In this document: piece after piece, positions 31,536 to 39,616 of the stretch | Layout: the number at the start of each line of letters is the position of its first letter | Numbering within the stretch: the first letter of the stretch is position 1 | DNA from: Kitasatospora herbaricolor | GTDB taxonomy: Bacteria; Actinomycetota; Actinomycetes; Streptomycetales; Streptomycetaceae | Direction of reading: 5' to 3' | DNA length: 64,000 nt | Assembly: GCF_030813695.1 (NCBI RefSeq) | Contig: NZ_JAUSVA010000002.1 | Location: 7,959,501 to 8,023,500 of the forward strand | The notes under the pieces: generated by a model | Database searches by the model: none | Seen by the model: only the letters and a program-made list of their open reading frames with translations | Told to the model about the DNA's origin: nothing | Program-made: the position numbers and the translations under genes

Positions 31536-31856
31536 TCAGGCCCCCGCGGCGAGCTTGAGGACGATCACGCCACCGAGGATCGCGGCGAAGGAGGCCAGTT
31601 TCACCGCGGTGATCCGCTCCTTGTGGACGACGGCGCCGAGCAGGACCGTCCCGACGGCGCCGGAGCCGGTCCACACGGTGTAGCCGACGCCGACGTCCAG
31701 GGTCCGCAGGGCCAGGCTGAGCGTGAAGATGCCGCCGGTGGCCGCCAGCAGGGTGAGGACGGAGGGCCAGAGGCGGGTGAAGCCCTTGGTGGCGTTGGTG
31801 CCGAGGGCGAAGACGATCTCGAAGACGATGGCGACGGCCAGGTAGATCCAGGGCAT
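31536..31856 (-). CDS. SMR-family transporter, subunit 2
   Basis: 106 residues with four transmembrane helices: AWIY-type start MPWIYLAVAIVFEIVFALGT with the conserved membrane Glu13, then a GGIFTLSLALRTLDVGVGYT motif, WTGSGAVGTVLLGAVVHKER and a final helix ending KLAAGA. The WTG-x-GAVG motif and the SLALRTLDVGVGYTVW signature are typical of SugE/Gdx-like paired SMRs exporting guanidinium or quaternary ammonium compounds. It follows a second SMR gene by 96 bases, so the two probably form a heteromeric pump. Confidence 0.92.
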   Translation of the reverse strand: MPWIYLAVAIVFEIVFALGTNATKGFTRLWPSVLTLLAATGGIFTLSLALRTLDVGVGYTVWTGSGAVGTVLLGAVVHKERITAVKLASFAAILGGVIVLKLAAGA

Positions 31857-31952
31857 GGCAGCGCTCCTTGGCTGACGAGGTCCGGCCCGGGGGAGCCCGG
31901 GTCGGGGCCGGCCGGGGCGGCCGGGCGGGCCGGGTCGGGCGGGGTGGTCGGC

Positions 31953-32336
31953 TCAGGCCGGGACGGCGGGCCGGGCGGCCGGCTCGGGCCCGGCCGCGGC
32001 CTGCGGGTCGTCCGTGCCGGCGCCGTCCGAGAGCTTGAGCCCGAGCACGCCGCCGATGATCAGGACGAAGGCGAGGATCTTCCAGCCGTTGACCGACTCG
32101 TGGAAGAGGAGGGCGCCGAGCACGACGGTGCCGACCGAGCCGATGCCGGTCCACACGGTGTAGCCGACACCGACGTCCAGGGTCCGCAGGGCCAGGCTGA
32201 GGAAGTAGATTCCGCCGGCCGCGGCGGCCGAGCTGAGCAGGGACGGCCCGAGCCGGGTGAACCCGTCGGTGGCGTTGGTGGCTAGGGCGAAGACGACCTC
32301 GAAGACGGAGGCGATGAGCAGGTGGATCCAGGCCAT
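31953..32336 (-). CDS. SMR-family transporter, subunit 1
   Basis: 127 residues, four transmembrane helices beginning MAWIHLLIASVFEVVFALAT (Glu13), with SLALRTLDVGVGYTVWTGIG and FHESVNGWKILAFVLIIGGV. It is paralogous to the following SMR protein but has a charged C-terminal extension of about 20 residues (GAGTDDPQAAAGPEP...). The longer partner in paired SMR systems commonly differs at the C-terminus, which fixes membrane orientation. The ATG at 32336 is chosen at the first helix; farther upstream lies operator DNA. Divergent from the MarR regulator. Confidence 0.92.
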   Translation of the reverse strand: MAWIHLLIASVFEVVFALATNATDGFTRLGPSLLSSAAAAGGIYFLSLALRTLDVGVGYTVWTGIGSVGTVVLGALLFHESVNGWKILAFVLIIGGVLGLKLSDGAGTDDPQAAAGPEPAARPAVPA

Positions 32337-32365
32337 GGGAGCCGGTCCTCTCGTGGGCGCTCTAT

Positions 32366-32414
32366 TTGCATGTGCGTGCAAGTTAATCGAGCAGCAGCAT
32401 GCATGTACATGTAT
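32366..32414. promoter_or_regulatory. two palindromic operators between SMR and MarR genes
   Basis: TTGCA-N6-TGCAA (32366-32381) and ATGCATGTACATGTAT (32399-32414, near-perfect dyad), 33 bases apart start to start, about three helical turns. They lie in the A/T-rich centre of the 133-base divergent region, suitable for MarR binding and mutual repression of both promoters. Confidence 0.55.
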
Positions 32415-32469
32415 TCTTGTGTCAAGCCCGGCCCCGGTGGCCCGGCGCTCCGCACCGAGGAGGCACCCG

Positions 32470-33003
32470 ATGGCAGACCCCGCCACCTCCGACCAACCAC
32501 GCTCCACCGCCGCGGCCGCCCTCCCGCTGCCCGGCGAGGGCGGCTCGCCGCCCTCCGACAGCGGGATGTGGCAGCACGTCACCGCGCTGCACGCGCGGGT
32601 CGAACAGCGGCTCGCGGTCGCACTCCAGCGCCGGCACGGCCTCGGCCTGTCGGAGTACCGCGCCCTCGGCCTGCTGGCCGCCGCACCCAGGAACGAGCTG
32701 CGCATGCAGGAGCTGGCCGACCGGGTGGGCCTCAACCAGAGTTCGGTGACCCGGCTGGTCTCCCGGCTCAACGCGGCCGGCTTCACCGTCCGTGACCTGT
32801 GCGCCGACGACAAGCGCGGGATCTACACCGTGCTCACCGACGAGGGCCGCGAACGGCACGCGCAGGCGCTGGCCACCTACGAGCAGACGCTGACCACCGC
32901 GCTGGACGAGGCGGCGCGGGAGTCACCGCGGCTCGGCGCGGCGGTCGCCGCCCTGCGGGGCGCCGGGATCGCGGGCCGGGACCGCGACGCCGGGCCGCGG
33001 TGA
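32470..33003 (+). CDS. MarR-family transcriptional regulator
   Basis: 177 residues. Winged helix: LGLSEYRALGLLAAAPRNEL, LADRVGLNQSSVTRLVSRLN (recognition helix) and the wing DLCADDKRGIYTVLTDEGRE. The dimerisation helices flank it (MWQHVTALHARVEQRLAVAL and HAQALATYEQTLTTALDEAA). A Pro/Ala-rich N-terminal tail of ~35 residues is non-conserved. GAGGAGG lies 8 bases before the ATG. The divergent SMR drug-exporter pair is the expected target, and two palindromes in the shared promoter region fit autoregulated derepression by a cationic ligand. Confidence 0.92.
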   Translation: MADPATSDQPRSTAAAALPLPGEGGSPPSDSGMWQHVTALHARVEQRLAVALQRRHGLGLSEYRALGLLAAAPRNELRMQELADRVGLNQSSVTRLVSRLNAAGFTVRDLCADDKRGIYTVLTDEGRERHAQALATYEQTLTTALDEAARESPRLGAAVAALRGAGIAGRDRDAGPR

Positions 33004-33108
33004 CTCCCCGGCCTCGGCGCCCCTGGCCCGCCCTCGTGATGCCACCGGCCATGGCCGGGCCGGGTCAACCGGGCCGGTCGTGACGCCGCGGAGGAGGGCC
33101 GGGCCGGG

Positions 33109-36100
33109 TCAGCCGGGGCCGCCCTCGGTGACGATCCGGTCGAGGACCTCGGTGTAGCGGGCCCGCCGGTCCGGCCGGGCGTGGTCGGCGGCGCGGCGGA
33201 GCGCCGGGACGGCCGACGCGCCCAGCCCCGCCAAGCCCTCGGCGGCGGCCCGCCGGACCGCAGGGTGCGGGTGCTCCAGCAGGCCGGCGACGGCCGGGGC
33301 GGCCGGCGCCCAGCCCGCCCGGCACAGCGTACGGACGGCCGTTCGCACCACCTCGGGCTGCGGGTCGTCCAACAGGACGGCGGTGAGCCCGAGATGGGTC
33401 GACCGGTCCAGCAGGGCACGGGCGGTCCGGTGGGCCCGCAGACGCACCTTGGCCAGCGGGTGCCGCAGCAACTCCGTCAGCAGTTCGAGGAGTTCGCCGT
33501 CCTGCTCCGGTCCCTGCCGCCGCCCCCGGCCCCCCTGGTGCTCGGCCAGCGCGATGAGGGCCCGCCGGATCTCCTCCGGGCCACCCGTCCGGGCCAGCTC
33601 CAGCAGCTCCCGGCGGGACGGGTGGCGCGGGCGCGCCGGCACCGCCGGGGAGCGGCCGCGCAGCGCGGCCAGGACGCCGGCGTCCCGCTCCGCCGAGCCC
33701 ACGGCCCGCAGCGGGCCGTCGACCGGTCGCAGTCCGGCCGCGAGGTCCTCGCGGCCTTCGGCGTGCAACCGCCGGCAGGTCCGGGCCAGTTCGGGGGTGC
33801 GGAGCAGCGGTTGTCCGGCCAGCAGATCCAGGACCCCCCAGGCGCCGGCGGCCAGCCGGCCGTCCAGTCGCCCGGCCAGCACGTCGGCGGGGGCCCGGCG
33901 CAGTGCCCGGGTGAGCAGGGGGCGGTCGGCCGGCGGGCCGACCTCCCACCACTCCAGCAGCATCGGCAGCAGCGGCACCACGTCCCAGGGGTCGAGCCGC
34001 ACCGCGAGCAGGGCGACCCGCTCCGGCCGGACGTCGGGGGCCCGCAGCAGGGCGGCGGGCAGCGAGGAGAGGGTCCGGGCCAGTTCGGGGGAGTGGGCCG
34101 GAGCGTCGACCCGGCCCCGGAGACGGGCCAGCAGCACGGGGATCCGGGCGGCCGGCTCGGGCCGCCGCAGCAGGGCGGTCGCCGCCGCCTCCCGGCGGTC
34201 CGCGGCGGGTGACTCCAGCCCGGCGAGCAGCCGGCCCCGCAGGGCGGCGGAGTCCGGCTGGTCGAGGTCCTCGGCGCGCACCGTCCGGGCGGCCGGCGCC
34301 GGGGCCTGGGCGTTCTCGGTGAGCGTCCAGGGCGGTGCGCCGAGCGGCTGCAGTTCCGTCATCCAGTCGAGCAGCGCGGCCCGGACCGGCGGACCGGCGC
34401 CGTGGTGCACCTGGATCAGCGCGTCCAGGACGTCCCGTGAGCCGGGCCGGCCCTCGGGGCGCTGCCGGAACTCCGCCAGGGCCGCGGGAGTGCCGACGGC
34501 TCCGGTCAGGGCGGCCCGCCACTGCGCCGCGCCGGTGACGAGCGCGCCCGCCCGGACCCCGGCCAGGTCCGGCGAGGTTCCCGGCTCGGCCGGTGCGTAC
34601 CGTGCGGGCGGTTCGGTTCCCGGCGCGGCCGGGGCGGGCCGGGCGGACGGGTCGGTGCGGCCGAACGCCTCGCGCAGGACGGCGGGTTCGCCCCGCCACG
34701 GGTCGGGGCCGAGCCGGGCGCCGGCCAGCGCCCGCTCGACGTCGGCTCGCAGCGGTACCGCGCCGCACCGGCGCAGCAGGGCCAGCGTGGCCGGGCCGTC
34801 GGTGGGCCCGGGCGGCAGGGCGCGGACGGCCGCCGTGACGGCCTGGGCCTGTACGGCCGACAGCAGCGGGGCGGCCGTGTCGAGCGCGGCGAGCAGCTCG
34901 GGCCGGTCCCGGACGCCGGCTCCGGCCGGCTCCGCCAGCAGGACGGGGGCGAACCGGGCGAGGAGCCTCCCTTCCTCCTCCGTCCACGGCGCGGGGCAGC
35001 AGTGCAGGGCGAACCGCAGGGCCGGGCGGCGGAGCGCCGCGCTGGAGCGGGCCAGCCGGAGCCAGTCCGCGAGCAGGGACCGGTGGGCCGTCGTGGGCGC
35101 GGGGCGCGGGGTACCGGGCCGGGCGGCGATCCGTGCCGCGAGCGCGTCGTCCCAGCCGCCGCTCAGCAGGGCGTCGAGGTCGGTGTCCGTCCCGGCGCCC
35201 GCCGTCGACCGCCACCCGGCCGGTTCCCGGTGGCCGTGCCGGGCCAGCATCGCCACCAACTCCGTTTCGGTGGCGACCTCTTGCTCGGCCGCCCCTACCG
35301 CCCCGAGGCCGGTCGCGGCGCCGGGCAGGCCGTCGGGCCGGGCGGGGGCGATCCGGCCGGCGGCGATCAGGGCGAGCAACGGCGTTACCAGGGGCGATCG
35401 CCGGCTCTCCAGAGCCGGCAGCGAGCGGGCCGGCAGTACCCCGTCGAGGGCGGCCAGCAGCGCGTCCCGGGCCCGGGCCTCGCGCTGCTGCTCGGCGGCG
35501 GCGAGCAGGGTGGCCGGGTAGGCGTCCCCGAGGACGGCGCGCAGCGCCTGGACCAACAGGCCGCGCAGGCTCGGGTTGTCGGTGCCGCCGAGGTGCCGGA
35601 GCAGCGCCGGTACGGTGGCGGGCGTCCCCGTGCGGGCCAGCACCTCGGCGGCGGTCTTCCGTACGTTCATGACCGGGTGGTCGAGGCAGGCCGCGACGGC
35701 GTCGCCGGCCCAGTGGGCCCGGGCCCGGCCGAGGGCGAGCAGCGCCTGCCGGACGGTCTGCGGGTCCGGGGCGGTGGTCAGCGGGACGAGGGTGGCCGAG
35801 AGGGCCCGGGCGTCCTCGCCGGTGGCGTCCCGGGCGAGCAGGGCGATCACGTGCTTGCGGACGTGCCGGTCGCGGTGCCGCAGCAGCCGGTGGACGCGCG
35901 CCCGGGTGTCCACCGACGGTGCCCGGAGCAGGAGTTCGAGCAGGACGGCCTGTTCGGCGGCGGTGCGGCCGGGGCGGTCGAGCAGGTCGAGCGCCAGCGA
36001 GGCGGTCAGCGCGTGGCCGGCCGTCGCCCCGTCCGGGGCGTCCAGCAGGCAGACCGGCCTGATCCGGCGGCGCGCGTGCAGCCGGGCGCCCAAGGCGCCC

Positions 36101-37905
36101 ACGGCGTCCAGGACTTCCTGCGGCACGGTCGGCTCGGCGGCGGGCCTGCCGGGTGCCGGGGCCGGCGCGGGGGCGTCGGGTGCCCGGGACGCGGCCAGGT
36201 CGGTGACCACGCGCAGCAGCAGGTCGCCGATGACGGGCAGGGTGGCGGCGCTCCCGTGGGCCGCCAGCCGGCACAGGGCGGCCACCGGGTCGGCCTGGTC
36301 CAGATGGGAGCTGAGCAGAGCGAGTTCGCGTTCGTCCGGCCCGCCGAGGTCGGCCGCGATCCGGGCCGGCAGGTCGACGGGGTCGAGCCGCTCCAGCAGG
36401 GCCCGGCGTTGCCCGGTGTCCTCGGTGAGGTGCCAGAGGAGTGCCAGGGCCTGGTGCCGGACGGCGCGCAGCGGCGCCGCGATCACGCCCGGCTCCTCGG
36501 ACCCGTTGCCGCCGCCGTCCGGGTCGAGGCCGAGACCGGCCCGCAGTGCGCTGACGGTCCGGGGCCCGCCGACGGCCTCCAGGGTCTCCAGCGCGTCCGG
36601 CGGGGCGGCGGGCAGGGCGGCGAGCACGGCGGCCTCGGCCGGGGCGTGGCGCAGGGCGCGCAGGGCCCGCAGGAACGGCCGGGGGTCGGGCGCGGCGGGC
36701 AGCAGTTCGGTGACCGCCTCGCCGATCGGTAGTCCGGTGGCCCCCTGCCCGGCCAGGGCGATCAGCAGGTCGAGCCGGCGCGGCCAGTCCGGATCGTCGG
36801 CGGGCGCGTCCAGCAGCCACCGGAACATTTCCTGACGGGAGGTGAACAGGACGGTGGCGACCTCCCCGGCCGGCAGGCCGTGGTCGGCCAGGGCGAGGCC
36901 GAGCACGGCCGGCACCTCCGGCCCGGCGGCGAAGTGCCCGCGCCGGTGCAGGCCGCGCAGGCAGGTCAGGGCCGGGCCGGCGAGCAGCAGCGGGTCGCTC
37001 GCGGCGACGGCGGTGAGGGCGCCGATGTCGGCCCGCCCGGCCAGGCCGCCGAGCAGCTCCAGCGCCCGGCGGCGCAGGGCGGGCGGCAGGGTCCGGTCCT
37101 CGACGGCCCGCCGGAGCGGGCCGGGGTGCCCGTGCCGGGCGGCGGCGGTCAGCGCGGCCTCGGCCGGGCCGGGGGCGGCGGTCGCGGCGGTGGTGGTGAG
37201 GAAGGCCGCGAGCCGGCCCGCCGGCAGCCGGTCGGGCACGGCCCAGGGTTCGGCGAGTTCGCGCAGGGCCCCCGCGGCGGCCTCGGCGTCGCCGGAGTCC
37301 AGCAGGGCGGCCAGCAGGGTCCGGACCAGGGCGGGAGCCAGCACCCCGGCGTGCAGGCCCTGCCGGGCCAGCCGCAGCGCCTCGGCGTGCAGCACCCCGT
37401 CCGCACCGGCCGCCAGCTCGGCGACCAGCCGGTCGGGGCGGCGGGCCTCGGTGGCGGCGAGACCCCGGACGGCCTGGTGGAGCAGTTCGCCCGGGGGCTC
37501 CCGGCGCAGTACCGCCGGGTCGTCGAGGAGTTCGGCGCGCAGCCAGGCGAGCCGGACCGGCGCCGGCAGGCCGGCCTCCCGCCACGGCGGCCGGGGCCGT
37601 CCGATCAGCTGCGGTGCCAGGCGCCGGTACAGCCCGGCGAGCAGCAGCGCCGCCTCCGGCGGGGCGGGCGGTACGGCGGGCAGCAGCCGGGCGAGTTCGG
37701 CCCGCTCGCCGTCGGCGACGTGGTGCGCGGCGAGCCGGTCGGTGAGCAGTGCCAGCCCGAACAGCCGGACCTGCTGGTCGCCGTGACGCAGGAGCAGCTC
37801 CAGGACGGCGGGCGGGCAGTCGCGGGGGTCGAGGAGTCCGGCGAGCCGGCCGGTGTCGGCCCGGTGCAGCGCGTCGGCCAGTGCTTCGTCCGCCGGTGTG
37901 GTCAT
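33109..37905 (-). CDS. giant HEAT-like repeat protein (1598 aa)
   Basis: 1598 residues of repeating amphipathic helix pairs rich in Leu/Ala/Arg. Clear HEAT-type units include RHRDRHVRKHVIALLARDAT, LDHPVMNVRKTAAEVLARTG, LDDPQPEVVRTAVRTLCRAG and EHPHPAVRRAAAEGLAGLGA (the HP-x-VRRAAAEGL pattern). The C-terminal ~150 residues are the most regular. There is no signal peptide, transmembrane helix or catalytic domain. Proteins of this size and composition occur in other Streptomyces as HEAT-repeat proteins of unknown role; scaffolding is likely. A longer frame on the same strand (to 38386) is Arg/Pro/Gly-rich and a shadow. Single gene, divergent from the holin-like pair. Confidence 0.85.
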   Translation of the reverse strand: MTTPADEALADALHRADTGRLAGLLDPRDCPPAVLELLLRHGDQQVRLFGLALLTDRLAAHHVADGERAELARLLPAVPPAPPEAALLLAGLYRRLAPQLIGRPRPPWREAGLPAPVRLAWLRAELLDDPAVLRREPPGELLHQAVRGLAATEARRPDRLVAELAAGADGVLHAEALRLARQGLHAGVLAPALVRTLLAALLDSGDAEAAAGALRELAEPWAVPDRLPAGRLAAFLTTTAATAAPGPAEAALTAAARHGHPGPLRRAVEDRTLPPALRRRALELLGGLAGRADIGALTAVAASDPLLLAGPALTCLRGLHRRGHFAAGPEVPAVLGLALADHGLPAGEVATVLFTSRQEMFRWLLDAPADDPDWPRRLDLLIALAGQGATGLPIGEAVTELLPAAPDPRPFLRALRALRHAPAEAAVLAALPAAPPDALETLEAVGGPRTVSALRAGLGLDPDGGGNGSEEPGVIAAPLRAVRHQALALLWHLTEDTGQRRALLERLDPVDLPARIAADLGGPDERELALLSSHLDQADPVAALCRLAAHGSAATLPVIGDLLLRVVTDLAASRAPDAPAPAPAPGRPAAEPTVPQEVLDAVGALGARLHARRRIRPVCLLDAPDGATAGHALTASLALDLLDRPGRTAAEQAVLLELLLRAPSVDTRARVHRLLRHRDRHVRKHVIALLARDATGEDARALSATLVPLTTAPDPQTVRQALLALGRARAHWAGDAVAACLDHPVMNVRKTAAEVLARTGTPATVPALLRHLGGTDNPSLRGLLVQALRAVLGDAYPATLLAAAEQQREARARDALLAALDGVLPARSLPALESRRSPLVTPLLALIAAGRIAPARPDGLPGAATGLGAVGAAEQEVATETELVAMLARHGHREPAGWRSTAGAGTDTDLDALLSGGWDDALAARIAARPGTPRPAPTTAHRSLLADWLRLARSSAALRRPALRFALHCCPAPWTEEEGRLLARFAPVLLAEPAGAGVRDRPELLAALDTAAPLLSAVQAQAVTAAVRALPPGPTDGPATLALLRRCGAVPLRADVERALAGARLGPDPWRGEPAVLREAFGRTDPSARPAPAAPGTEPPARYAPAEPGTSPDLAGVRAGALVTGAAQWRAALTGAVGTPAALAEFRQRPEGRPGSRDVLDALIQVHHGAGPPVRAALLDWMTELQPLGAPPWTLTENAQAPAPAARTVRAEDLDQPDSAALRGRLLAGLESPAADRREAAATALLRRPEPAARIPVLLARLRGRVDAPAHSPELARTLSSLPAALLRAPDVRPERVALLAVRLDPWDVVPLLPMLLEWWEVGPPADRPLLTRALRRAPADVLAGRLDGRLAAGAWGVLDLLAGQPLLRTPELARTCRRLHAEGREDLAAGLRPVDGPLRAVGSAERDAGVLAALRGRSPAVPARPRHPSRRELLELARTGGPEEIRRALIALAEHQGGRGRRQGPEQDGELLELLTELLRHPLAKVRLRAHRTARALLDRSTHLGLTAVLLDDPQPEVVRTAVRTLCRAGWAPAAPAVAGLLEHPHPAVRRAAAEGLAGLGASAVPALRRAADHARPDRRARYTEVLDRIVTEGGPG

Positions 37906-38313
37906 CGTCGGATGCTAACCGGGCTGTTCCGGCCCCCACCAGCGGTATTCGCGGCGCCGCGCCGCCCGGCGGCGTGGCCCCGCCGTAGCGGCCGGGTTCA
38001 GGTGAGTGTGCGTCCGCGAGTGTTGGGCGGGCGATGGTTGGGGTACCAACAGGGGGACGGCGGGCACCACCGCCTCGGCGCGGACGGTCCTTGTGGCCCG
38101 TACCCGCCGGGTCGGCCCCGCCGCTCCGCTCGTACCTTCCCGTCCCTCCCAGCACAGTCGTCCGCGCCGGGCCGCGCCCGGTGCGGCTGCCGGCCTGCCG
38201 CCGGCCCCCGACGCCCCGCGCTCCGGCCGGACATGTCGTCGATCCCCCTCGCGCCGTGGCACCGCCGTGCCCGCGCGCGCCCCGCGCCCGCCCCACCGGA
38301 ACGGAGAACCCGC
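37906..38313. other. intergenic region between HEAT protein and holin-like pair, 408 bases
   Basis: A divergent promoter region. A small dyad GTTGG-GGTA-CCAAC (38038-38051) is the only local symmetry noticed; the rest is GC-rich without hairpins or ORFs of coding character. Confidence 0.4.
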
Positions 38314-38586
38314 ATGTCGGACGCCGCTCGCCGCACCGCTCGCACGGTGCTGCAGTCCACCTTGGCCCTGGCCGCCGGACTGCCACTGCTGATAGACACC
38401 GCGGGCCTGTCCCGGGCGCTGCCCGGGGTGGGGGTCGCCCTCACCGTCGCGACCGTGCTGACCAGGCTGATGGCCCTGCCGGCCGTCGACCGCTCGCTGC
38501 CGCCCTGGCTGCGGACCGCCGAACCGCCGAAGGCGCCGCCGACTTCCCCGCCACCGCCGGACGACGTGCCGCCGGAGCAGCCGTGA
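38314..38586 (+). CDS. holin-like small membrane protein (90 aa)
   Basis: 90 residues: MSDAARRTARTVLQSTLALA, then a Gly/Leu-rich segment AAGLPLLIDTAGL, a second hydrophobic stretch LPGVGVALTVATVLTRLMAL, then DRSLPPWLRTAEPPKAPPTS and a Pro-rich acidic tail. Two membrane helices, small size, charged C-terminus and position ahead of a second small membrane protein resemble actinophage holin-type proteins encoded near lysis genes. GGAGAA lies 8 bases before the ATG. The stop overlaps the next start (GTGA). No endolysin is nearby. Assignment by architecture only. Confidence 0.65.
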   Translation: MSDAARRTARTVLQSTLALAAGLPLLIDTAGLSRALPGVGVALTVATVLTRLMALPAVDRSLPPWLRTAEPPKAPPTSPPPPDDVPPEQP

Positions 38587-38858
38587 ACCACAAGGACCCG
38601 GACGGTCAGCCGGGTCTGGGGGTGGAGGTGGCGGTCAAGCTGGAGCACATCCGCGGCATCATGGAGACCGGGTTCGCCAGGCTCAACGGCCGTCTCGACG
38701 TGGTCTCCACCCGGATCGCCCAGTTGGAGGACGAGGTCGCGACCCTGCGCGAGGAGATGGAGGCGGTGCAGCGCTCGCGCTGGCCGTTGCCTTCGCTGGC
38801 CGCGCTGACCGGCATCGGCGCCCTGGTCCTCTCCGTGGTGGTCTACCTGCAGCGTTGA
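38583..38858 (+). CDS. coiled-coil, C-terminally anchored small protein (91 aa)
   Basis: 91 residues from a GTG in a GTGA overlap with the preceding gene. Residues ~12-65 form a coiled coil (VAVKLEHIRGIMETGFARLN, STRIAQLEDEVATLREEMEA); residues ~70-90 form one transmembrane helix (LAALTGIGALVLSVVVYLQR). This is the layout of phage-encoded proteins that accompany holins and of small tail-anchored membrane proteins. Strict coupling to the 90-aa protein suggests a two-component membrane complex (inference). A strong hairpin follows at 38863. Confidence 0.68.
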   Translation: MNHKDPDGQPGLGVEVAVKLEHIRGIMETGFARLNGRLDVVSTRIAQLEDEVATLREEMEAVQRSRWPLPSLAALTGIGALVLSVVVYLQR

Positions 38859-38862
38859 CGGG

Positions 38863-38884
38863 CCGGCCGCCCGCGGGCGGCCGG
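38863..38884 (+). terminator. hairpin after the holin-like pair
   Basis: A 22-base perfect self-complementary sequence starting 5 bases after the stop codon. Confidence 0.6.
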
Positions 38885-39058
38885 GCCTTGGGGCGCGTCG
38901 GCCGGTCGTGCGCGGGCGTGCGGCGATCTCCGCGCGCTGGGTGCAGCCGCCGTCCACTCCGGCCCGACCGCACGTACACGCATGACCGAGGGGCCGTGAA
39001 GGAATGATCCTCCGCGGCGTCGGCGTCATGCCCATGGCGCACGCCCGGAAGGTGGGTC

Positions 39059-39616
39059 ATGACCGGTACGAAGGAGTTCCTGCTCCTGTCCGCGGAGTTG
39101 ACGGGGTTCGGGGCCGGCCAGCTGTCCGCGACCGGGCTGGCCGACACCTACCGCAGCCTGGTGCTGGAGCGCGCCGGGCCGAACCGGCTCGACCGCCTGC
39201 GGGCCGCGGTGACCGCCGGCGCCGACCGTCCGCCGGCCTTCCCCGACGAACCGGTACGGGAGCTGGCGCGGGCGGTCGTCCACCTCTGGTACCTGGGCAT
39301 CTGGCCCGGGCTCCCGCCGGCCGGCGTGCCGGGGACGCCGGACGCGGCGGCGGGCGGATCGGCGGACGCCCCGACGGACGGTCAGGTGGAGGAGCGGGTG
39401 GACGAGCGGGTGGTCAGGCCGGCGGACGGCCCGTTCGTGGTCTCCTCACGGGCCTACGCCGAGGGCCTGGTCTGGCGCACCTTCGGCACCCGGGCGCCTG
39501 GCACCGTGCCGCAGGAGCACGGCAGCTGGAGCCTCCCGCCGACCGTGGAGGAACCGGTCGCCGGGCCGCCGGGGCCCCGCAGCGGCGCCGCGACCGCCCC
39601 GGCGGGGCAGCGGTGA
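39059..39616 (+). CDS. small subunit of FAD-dependent dehydrogenase (SLDH/gluconate-dehydrogenase subunit 3-like)
   Basis: 185 residues. EFLLLSAELTGFGAGQLSAT-GLADTYRSLVLE and LARAVVHLWYLGIWPG match the sorbitol-dehydrogenase small-subunit/gluconate dehydrogenase subunit 3 family; the C-terminal SRAYAEGLVWRTFGTRAPGT-PQEHGSW fits as well. A Gly/Asp-rich insert (about 95-120) separates the two blocks. No Tat signal is seen, although the partner in proteobacteria is exported by hitch-hiking on this subunit. It overlaps the FAD subunit gene by 4 bases. It would stabilise and deliver the flavoprotein. Confidence 0.82.
   Translation: MTGTKEFLLLSAELTGFGAGQLSATGLADTYRSLVLERAGPNRLDRLRAAVTAGADRPPAFPDEPVRELARAVVHLWYLGIWPGLPPAGVPGTPDAAAGGSADAPTDGQVEERVDERVVRPADGPFVVSSRAYAEGLVWRTFGTRAPGTVPQEHGSWSLPPTVEEPVAGPPGPRSGAATAPAGQR

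Noticed and set aside
33065..38386. 1773-codon open frame on the minus strand covering the HEAT gene
   Set aside because: Composition is Arg/Pro/Gly/Ala with no helix pattern; the 1598-residue frame shows regular HEAT units and a natural start at 37905. High GC keeps shadow frames open.
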